From contig DOAQ01000035.1 in NCBI GenBank assembly GCA_003506435.1, positions 1-19,587 on the forward strand: a DNA stretch of 19,587 nt. Reading direction: 5' to 3'. The notes under the pieces are model-generated. The model worked only from the letters and a program-made list of their open reading frames with translations. It was not told the DNA's origin and did not search any database. The translations under genes and the position numbers were made by a program. Positions 14,922-19,587 of the stretch are shown here, piece by piece; within the stretch, counting starts at the first letter, position 1, and each line of letters starts with the position of its first letter. Source of the DNA: Prolixibacteraceae bacterium. GTDB taxonomy: Bacteria > Bacteroidota > Bacteroidia > Bacteroidales > Prolixibacteraceae.

Positions 14922-15791
14922 ATGAAAAAAATGATAAAGAATTTTCTGAAAGATAAATTTCTGATCCTGAAAGTGCGGGAACGGTTCAGTGCGGCAGTTC
15001 AGATTGAGCAGCGCCGGTTGTTTCTTCATTATCAGCAATGCAAAAAAGATGGCTGTCTTCCCCGGTTGAGCGATACCGGCTTTCGCGTTTTTTCGCAGTT
15101 TGAGGAAGACGGAAAATTGCTTTACATTTTTTCAGTAATCGGAATGACCAACAAAACCTTTGTTGAAATCGGTTCGGATGACGGGATAAACAGCAATTGC
15201 GCCAACCTGCATTTCAACTTTGGGTGGCATGGTTTGTTTATCGATGGAAACGAAAAAGCAGTAAAACGGGGAAAGAAGTTTTATTCACAGTATCCGCATC
15301 CGTGGAATTATCCTCCGCGTTTTGCCTGCGAAATGATCCGACGCGAAAACATCAACGAAATAATAAAGCAAAACGGGTTCGAAGGTGAAATTGGTTTGCT
15401 GTCGATCGATATCGACGGGAACGATTACTGGGTGTGGGACGCTCTTGAAGTGGTCCGCCCGCAGGTGGTAATCATTGAAACGCACAATGAATTTGGACTC
15501 GAAGACATTGTGGTGCCATACGATCCGGCCTACTTTTTTCCGGGCAAACACCCGGTTTATCACGGGGCTTCGCCGGTTGCCATGACCCAATTGGCCCGAC
15601 AGAAAGGATACCGCCTGGTCGGGGCCAACGAGCTTGGTTTCAATTTCATTTTTGTGCGCCGGGGACTTGCCGAAAATGAAATTCCGGAGGTTTCGGTTGA
15701 ATCCGTTCTTCAGCATCCTTCCATTGCCGAAGGGTATAAAAAATTTGAAGCGGTTAAAGATTGGAATTATATTCGAAACAGGTTACCGTGA
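14922..15791 (+). CDS. FkbM-like SAM-dependent methyltransferase
   Basis: The 289-residue protein starts at ATG 14922 (MKKMIKNF). The frame is open further upstream to 14859, but that part lies inside the repeat element and is rejected. It has a Rossmann-type SAM region: TFVEIGSDDGINSNCANLHF (about 93-112), GLFIDGNEKAVKRG with the acidic residue after strand 2, and LLSIDIDGNDYWVW with the FkbM-like D-x-D-G-N-D. PQVVIIETHNEFG and HGASPVAMTQLARQKGYRLVG follow. No membrane segment is seen. Family members often methylate sugars or glycolipids, but the target here is unknown. Its TGA overlaps the ATG of the Crp/Fnr gene (TGATG), so the two are translationally coupled. Confidence 0.75.
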   Translation: MKKMIKNFLKDKFLILKVRERFSAAVQIEQRRLFLHYQQCKKDGCLPRLSDTGFRVFSQFEEDGKLLYIFSVIGMTNKTFVEIGSDDGINSNCANLHFNFGWHGLFIDGNEKAVKRGKKFYSQYPHPWNYPPRFACEMIRRENINEIIKQNGFEGEIGLLSIDIDGNDYWVWDALEVVRPQVVIIETHNEFGLEDIVVPYDPAYFFPGKHPVYHGASPVAMTQLARQKGYRLVGANELGFNFIFVRRGLAENEIPEVSVESVLQHPSIAEGYKKFEAVKDWNYIRNRLP

Positions 15792-16438
15792 TGGATGAAT
15801 GGCCCGATATTCTAAACAAGCGTTTCCCGTTTTTCGAGAAGGAGCTTCTGAAAGAAATTCAGGAAAAAGGATTTTTGCAGGAAGTGGAACGCGATGAAGA
15901 AATTTTGCAGGAAGGCCAGTTGATCCGCTCTTTCCCAATCGTACTGAAAGGCGCTGTAAGGGTGGTGCGAAACGATGCCGATGGCCGTGAATTATTACTT
16001 TATTATCTGAATGCCGGCGAAGTTTGCAGCATGTCGCTTATCTGTTGTGTGGGTCAGCAGCAAAGCAATGTTCGTGCAATCGCCGAACAGAAAAGCCTGA
16101 TCGTCCGTATTCCCGTTGAGTACATCGACCGATGGATGGTTCAGTTTCAGTCGTGGAAATCGTACCTGATGAATTCGTACCGCAAACGTTTCGATGAACT
16201 GCTCGAAACCATTGATTCCATTGCATTCTCGAACATGGACGAACGGCTGGAGAAATTTTTCAGGAACCGTTTTCAGGCTACCGGCGAAAAAGTTTTCAAA
16301 GGGAAGCATCAGGATATTGCATGGCAGTTAAATACTTCGCGCGAAGTCGTTTCCCGCCTGCTGAAAAAGATGGAACAAAAAGGGCTGGTCAGGATATATC
16401 GTGGCAGGATCGATTTCTCAATGTTAACTGACCGGTAA
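15791..16438 (+). CDS. Crp/Fnr family transcriptional regulator
   Basis: The 215-residue protein starts at ATG 15791, overlapping the stop of the previous gene by one base. The upstream alternative at 15761 would sit wholly inside the methyltransferase gene. Residues about 15-125 are a cyclic-nucleotide-binding-like jelly roll (EEILQEGQLIRSFPIVLKGAVRVV, ELLLYYLNAGEVCSM). A helix linker and an HTH_Crp domain follow, with HQDIAWQLNTSREVVSRLLKKMEQKGLV as recognition helix region. Two adjacent cysteines occur in SLICCVG, but the four-cysteine Fnr cluster motif is absent, so oxygen sensing by a classic Fe-S cluster is unlikely. A perfect palindrome 36 bp downstream of the gene (16474-16487) is the likely operator for the next two genes. 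Confidence 0.93.
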   Translation: MDEWPDILNKRFPFFEKELLKEIQEKGFLQEVERDEEILQEGQLIRSFPIVLKGAVRVVRNDADGRELLLYYLNAGEVCSMSLICCVGQQQSNVRAIAEQKSLIVRIPVEYIDRWMVQFQSWKSYLMNSYRKRFDELLETIDSIAFSNMDERLEKFFRNRFQATGEKVFKGKHQDIAWQLNTSREVVSRLLKKMEQKGLVRIYRGRIDFSMLTDR

Positions 16439-16473
16439 TCGGGGTATTCTGTTTCTCCTGTTTTTCACCTTCT

Positions 16474-16487
16474 GTGACACAGGTCAC
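16474..16487. promoter_or_regulatory. Crp/Fnr-type operator GTGAC-N4-GTCAC
   Basis: GTGACACAGGTCAC is a perfect inverted repeat with 5-bp arms; with the preceding T it reads TGTGA-N6-TCACC, close to the Crp/Fnr consensus. A TTTCTTTGC stretch (16511-16518, one mismatch to TAnnTTTG) follows. If that is the -7 box, the palindrome is centred about 41 bp before the transcript start, the class II activator position. It lies directly downstream of the regulator gene and upstream of DUF6132. Confidence 0.65.
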
Positions 16488-16535
16488 CGACCATGAATTT
16501 TCTTCTGATTTTCTTTGCACCAAAATTCAAACACG

Positions 16536-16760
16536 ATGCAACAATTTCTGAAAAAACACAAATGGACGCTGCTGTCGATTGTCCTGGGAGCCGCAGCAGG
16601 ATACGCATACTGGTATTTTATTGGTTGCACTTCAGGTACCTGTCCGATTCAGTCGCACTGGCAGTCAAGTACATTGTTCGGCGCACTGCTCGGTTACCTT
16701 TTGGGTGGATCATTTAAAAAGAAGGAAAAAACCGAAGAAGAAAAAACTATAAATAGCTGA
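16536..16760 (+). CDS. DUF6132 family small membrane protein
   Basis: The 74-residue protein starts at ATG 16536 (MQQFLKKHKW); an earlier in-frame ATG-like start at 16515 would put seven residues over the proposed promoter. It has a first membrane segment (TLLSIVLGAAAGYAYWYF), the conserved GCTSGTCPI loop with two cysteines, a second segment (STLFGALLGYLLGG) and a Lys/Glu-rich tail. The function is unknown. The family sits near rhodanese, Crp/Fnr and Fe-S genes in Bacteroidota as I recall, which suggests a role in sulphur or redox handling at the inner membrane. It is followed 5 bp later by the ferredoxin-like gene and shares the upstream Crp/Fnr operator. Confidence 0.82.
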   Translation: MQQFLKKHKWTLLSIVLGAAAGYAYWYFIGCTSGTCPIQSHWQSSTLFGALLGYLLGGSFKKKEKTEEEKTINS

Positions 16761-16765
16761 GGAAT

Positions 16766-16954
16766 ATGGGAACTGTTAAAATTGAACCGGCCTATTGCCC
16801 GCAAAACCATTATTGCCCGGTGATTTCGGTGTGCCCGGCAGGTGCAATTATTCAAAAATCGCCGTTTACTGCTCCGGAAATCGACCGTGTAAAATGTACC
16901 AACTGCGGACGTTGCACCCGCTTTTGTGCATTTGGCGCATTTCAGATGAGCTAA
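16766..16954 (+). CDS. Small 4Fe-4S ferredoxin-like protein
   Basis: The 62-residue protein has a complete C-terminal cluster motif CTNCGRCTRFC (Cys44, 47, 50, 54) and an N-terminal half with widely spaced cysteines (Cys11, Cys17, Cys23 followed by Pro). The second half binds a [4Fe-4S] cluster, with Cys23-Pro in the position that usually completes it. The first site is atypical and may hold no cluster or a different one. It is cytoplasmic and a probable electron carrier. The gene lies 5 bp behind DUF6132 and is convergent with the ThuA gene, whose stop is 27 bp away. Confidence 0.88.
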   Translation: MGTVKIEPAYCPQNHYCPVISVCPAGAIIQKSPFTAPEIDRVKCTNCGRCTRFCAFGAFQMS

Positions 16955-16981
16955 AACACAGGCGATTGTTTTGCCGGGAAG

Positions 16982-17704
16982 CTATTTCTGTTTTTCGGCA
17001 ACAAAAGCAATGGCTTGCCTGATCAGTTGCCGGTACTCCGGATTTGTAAAGGCATTTTTATCGTGTCCGGGCTGAATATAAACGACCCTCGATTTTTCTT
17101 TCTGGTGCGTCCATCCAATCACGCGGCTGCTTTTCGGATGATCGGTAGTCAGCAATGGTTTTACTTCAGGCAGAACTTCCGTATTGCCGTAAACTTCGTC
17201 CAAAATTTCAAAATCACGGATGCCTTTGGTAACCGGGTGTTCCGGATCTTCAATGCGGACGGTAAAATGTACATCGTGCTGATAATTTGATGCACGGGGT
17301 GAGTCTTTCATTTCATAATATTTCCCGCCGACAATCGATTTAAATTCATCCCACTGCTGGTACGAAACCAGCGAATGATGCAGGAAAACCATGCCTTTCC
17401 CGGCTTTCAGCAAATTGAAATAATTTTCTTTTTCTTCTTCGGAAATACTTTTTGGCATGTCGTAAAAAACAACTGCATCAACTATTTTCGGATTGATGCT
17501 TCCAAACTGCGTATTTGCCTCCGGTTGCTGAAGTTCTGTATAGTTGATGTTCGGAAACGAATCAAACATTTCAAAAAACGACTGGCGGTCGAAATTGTGT
17601 CCGCCGGTGACGACCAGAATATTGAGTTTTTTTGCTGAAACGGAGAACGAAATCAGCACTAAAAACAAAAGGGATAAATACGTTCCGGATCGTACCATGA
17701 TCAT
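16982..17704 (-). CDS. Secreted ThuA-domain protein
   Basis: The 240-residue protein begins with a signal peptide (MIMVRSGTYL, a hydrophobic stretch, SVSAKK; cleavage near residue 24). The mature part is a ThuA-like, glutamine-amidotransferase-like fold: ILVVTGGHNFDRQSFFEMF, DAVVFYDMP, GKGMVFLHHSLVSYQQW, the central DVHFTVRIEDPEHPVTKG and the end VVYIQPGHDKNAFTNPEYRQLI. ThuA domains are linked to sugar metabolism, including trehalose utilisation in rhizobia, and are common in exported Bacteroidota enzymes; the reaction is not established. It starts 5 bp after the sufS stop codon, so it may be co-transcribed with sufS although no functional link is evident. Start at residue 1 or 3 cannot be separated. 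Confidence 0.88.
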   Translation of the reverse strand: MIMVRSGTYLSLLFLVLISFSVSAKKLNILVVTGGHNFDRQSFFEMFDSFPNINYTELQQPEANTQFGSINPKIVDAVVFYDMPKSISEEEKENYFNLLKAGKGMVFLHHSLVSYQQWDEFKSIVGGKYYEMKDSPRASNYQHDVHFTVRIEDPEHPVTKGIRDFEILDEVYGNTEVLPEVKPLLTTDHPKSSRVIGWTHQKEKSRVVYIQPGHDKNAFTNPEYRQLIRQAIAFVAEKQK

Positions 17705-17709
17705 CGGTA

Positions 17710-18927
17710 TTAAAACAAACTAATTACTTTTTTCAAAGCCGGCAAAAAGGCATCGATCTCTTCGCGGGTGTTGTAAATTCCAAACGACATGCGTACAGTG
17801 CCGGGAATGCCGAAATGCTGCATCACCGGATCGGCGCAGTGGTGGCCGGTACGCACCGCAATACCCATTTTGTCGAGCATGGTGCCCAGATCGAACGAAT
17901 GAATTCCTTCCACATTGAAGGAAATGACACCCGATTTATTTTTGCTTTCGCCGTAAATTTTCATTCCGGGAATCTGCATCAGCTTTTCGGTGGCATATTT
18001 CAGCAAAGCCTGTTCGTGAACCGAAATATTTTCGATACCGGCTTCCAGCAGGTAATCGATGGCAGCGCCCAACCCGATTACCCCGGTAATATTGGGTGTT
18101 CCTGCTTCGAATTTATACGGCAGTTCGTTAAAAGTAGTCCCGCTGAACCGCACTTCCGAAATCATCTCGCCACCTCCCTGGTAGGGCGGCATCTGTTCGA
18201 GCAGTTCTTTTCGTCCGTAAAGCACACCAACCCCGTTTGGGCCGTACATTTTATGAGCCGAGAACGCATAAAAATCAGCGCCCAGCGCCTGCACATCAAC
18301 CGGGAGGTGCTGAATGGCCTGTGCCCCGTCGACAAACAGTTTCACGCCGCGGGCATGTGCAATAGCAGCAATTTCGGCAACCGGGTTCACGGTTCCCAGT
18401 ACGTTCGACACGTGGGCAACAGCAATCAGTTTTGTTTTTTCTGAAATCAGGCCGGGAAGTTTATCAAGTTCTAACTCGCCTTTGTTGTTGAATGGTAACA
18501 TCACGATTTTAGCGCCTTTTCGCCCGGCCATCAGTTGCCAGGGGACGATGTTCGAGTGGTGTTCCATTTCGGAAACGATAATTTCGTCGCCTGCCGAAAT
18601 AAATGCTTCGCCAAATGACCAGGCAACCAGGTTCACACTTTCGGTAGTTCCTTTGGTAAAAATGATTTCCGCGGTTGTTCCTGCATTGATAAGCGAGCGT
18701 ACTTTTTCGCGGGTAGTTTCGTAATCGGCAGTGGCTTTATCAGCCATGTAGTGTACCGCGCGGTGAATGTTTCCGTAATATTCCTGATCGATTTGCCTGA
18801 TTTTTTCCTGAACCTGTAATGGGCGCTGGGAGGAGGCTGCACTGTCGAAGTAAATCAGCGGCTTATTGTATATTTTTTGCTGAAGGATTGGAAAATCCTG
18901 ACGTATTTTAATTGGATCGAGATTCAT
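17710..18927 (-). CDS. sufS: SufS-type cysteine desulphurase
   Basis: The 405-residue protein is a group II PLP-dependent cysteine desulphurase. It has the N-terminal DFPIL and YFDSAASSQRP, the His of MEHHSNIVPW, the PLP-contact LFVDGAQAIQHLPVD, the Schiff-base Lys226 in FSAHKMYGP, and the catalytic Cys364 in RTGHHCADP. These positions equal those of the E. coli enzyme, as I recall it. It converts cysteine to alanine and hands persulphide sulphur to SufE (here at 3978-4409) for iron-sulphur assembly in the cytoplasm. No other suf scaffold gene is next to it. A TAACTTTG box lies about 30 bp upstream of the ATG. Confidence 0.96.
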   Translation of the reverse strand: MNLDPIKIRQDFPILQQKIYNKPLIYFDSAASSQRPLQVQEKIRQIDQEYYGNIHRAVHYMADKATADYETTREKVRSLINAGTTAEIIFTKGTTESVNLVAWSFGEAFISAGDEIIVSEMEHHSNIVPWQLMAGRKGAKIVMLPFNNKGELELDKLPGLISEKTKLIAVAHVSNVLGTVNPVAEIAAIAHARGVKLFVDGAQAIQHLPVDVQALGADFYAFSAHKMYGPNGVGVLYGRKELLEQMPPYQGGGEMISEVRFSGTTFNELPYKFEAGTPNITGVIGLGAAIDYLLEAGIENISVHEQALLKYATEKLMQIPGMKIYGESKNKSGVISFNVEGIHSFDLGTMLDKMGIAVRTGHHCADPVMQHFGIPGTVRMSFGIYNTREEIDAFLPALKKVISLF

Positions 18928-18955
18928 AACCGGTAATTAATTCAAAATAAAGTTT

Positions 18956-18963
18956 CAAAGTTA
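18956..18963 (-). promoter_or_regulatory. Bacteroidota-type -7 box of sufS
   Basis: On the minus strand TAACTTTG is a perfect TAnnTTTG about 28 nt before the sufS ATG. A clear -33 element was not found in the AT-rich sequence before it. Confidence 0.45.
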
Positions 18964-19065
18964 ATACAATAATTTAAGTAAGAATGTTCGAAAATTTTTG
19001 CGGTGGAATGCGATTTAAAGTGGATTCTTCCTCTTATTTTCAGTCATATAAAACGGCTGAAAAAG

Positions 19066-19334
19066 AAAGAGGCTGTCCGAAAAGTTCTAAAATACGCAAT
19101 TCGCGTCACCCTGAACTTGTTTCAGGGTCTGATTATTAGAAAGATGAGGAGGCTGTCCAAAAAGTAAATATTACGATAACTTTTCTCTGTGAAAACTCTG
19201 TGGGTAACTCAGAGAAACTCTGTGGTTCAATTGTTTATTTTTTACCACAGAGTTACACTGGGTAAAAACACAGAGAAACACAGAGTTTTTGGACAGCCTC
19301 GACTAGATCTCAGACTTTTTGGACAGCCTCTTTT
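19066..19334. mobile_element. Outer MITE-like element C, interrupted
   Basis: The left 80 bp, from AAAGAGGCTGTCC at 19066 through the REP palindrome to AAGATGAG, copies element A. The right end GACTAGATCTCAGACTTTTT followed by GGACAGCCTC also matches element A. Between them, in place of element A's 21-bp internal palindrome, lies another complete element at 19149-19300. It occupies most of the gap between sufS and the last gene. Confidence 0.75.
19149..19300. mobile_element. Inner element with CACAGAG-type palindrome
   Basis: The ends GAGGCTGTCCAAAAAGT and TTTTTGGACAGCCTC are inverted. The interior is one long imperfect hairpin of CTCTGTG/CACAGAG motifs, with a perfect 10-bp pair AACTCTGTGG (19216-19225) and CCACAGAGTT (19245-19254) at the top. 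No gene. Confidence 0.75.
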
Positions 19335-19352
19335 TTAGGGATACCCCGGGTT

Positions 19353-19587
19353 TTATTTAAAAATTTCGTTTCGGAACGATTCAATCATCGGGCTGATTTC
19401 GTTCAGTTCTTTTTCGGTGAATGTCGGATGTTGCTCAAAATAGTCGGCAATAGTCTTCATTTTTTCGTAATAAGGCTTCACATTTTGGTCGCCCGACATC
19501 AGTTCGAGCAATGAAAATACGCTTTTTGCCCGTTCGCCCTGTTTCCCGATGAATTCGATCATCGGCTTGTTGTCCTGTGCAAACAGG
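19353..19587 (-). CDS. C-terminal end of an unrecognised protein (gene runs off the window end)
   Basis: The frame is open from the window edge to a TAA at 19353, giving about 77 C-terminal residues. They begin LFAQDNKPMIEFIGKQ; the Met inside this stretch (19562) is probably not the start, because coding continues upstream of it. The segment is helical and charged (YYEKMKTIADYFEQHPTF, then EKELNEISPMIESF), without cysteines or membrane segments. I do not recognise the family. Confidence 0.6.
   Translation of the reverse strand, partial: LFAQDNKPMIEFIGKQGERAKSVFSLLELMSGDQNVKPYYEKMKTIADYFEQHPTFTEKELNEISPMIESFRNEIFK

Overview
The window looks like chromosomal DNA of a member of the Bacteroidota, probably an environmental Bacteroidales/Marinilabiliales (Prolixibacteraceae-like) organism. 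This is inferred from the gene content: a DUF11-repeat surface protein, a lipobox-bearing GH109-type enzyme, DUF6132, a SufE plus DUF59 pair, Crp/Fnr next to a small ferredoxin, and TAnnTTTG-type -7 boxes. No rRNA or tRNA gene, transposase, integrase or CRISPR array was seen.

Region 1 (1-8061, nearly all minus strand) is metabolic. It holds the N-terminal part of a large secreted DUF11 surface protein, a GH109-type NAD-dependent glycosidase/oxidoreductase, a DUF59 (SufT-like) factor with SufE, and a tight three-gene unit (zinc-type alcohol dehydrogenase, Gfo/Idh/MocA oxidoreductase, GntP permease) that looks like a polyol or sugar-acid uptake and oxidation operon. Region 2 (8255-10324, plus strand) is a DUF116 protein followed by an NAD-dependent epimerase/SDR protein.

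Region 3 (about 10330-12806) is the most unusual part. Two AT-rich minus-strand genes, a DUF262-DUF1524 (GmrSD-like) protein and a small single-pass membrane protein, each lie in a unit whose beginning is complementary to the start of the long imperfect palindrome that follows it. The junctions read GTTACCA, GTTAGGT and GTTGAGA. This is the layout of two consecutive integron gene cassettes with attC sites of about 130 bp, in an array with no integrase in view (a CALIN-like cluster), one cassette carrying a probable anti-phage or restriction gene. Region 4 (12986-13906) has no convincing gene. It holds a 21-bp tandem array, a 42-bp tandem array of eleven units with hairpin potential, and a cluster of REP-like palindromes.

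Region 5 (14038-16954, plus strand) is a redox and oxygen-response neighbourhood: rubrerythrin, a FkbM-like methyltransferase, a Crp/Fnr regulator overlapping it, then a perfect GTGAC-N4-GTCAC operator in front of DUF6132 and a small 4Fe-4S protein. Region 6 (16982-19587, minus strand) has a secreted ThuA-domain protein directly behind sufS, and the C-terminal end of an unrecognised gene. sufS lies about 13 kb from sufE and the DUF59 gene.

The intergenic regions carry several short transposase-less elements with GAGGCTGTCC-type inverted ends (1745-1881, 3524-3656, 14624-14898, 19066-19334). The last two are nested, one element inside another.
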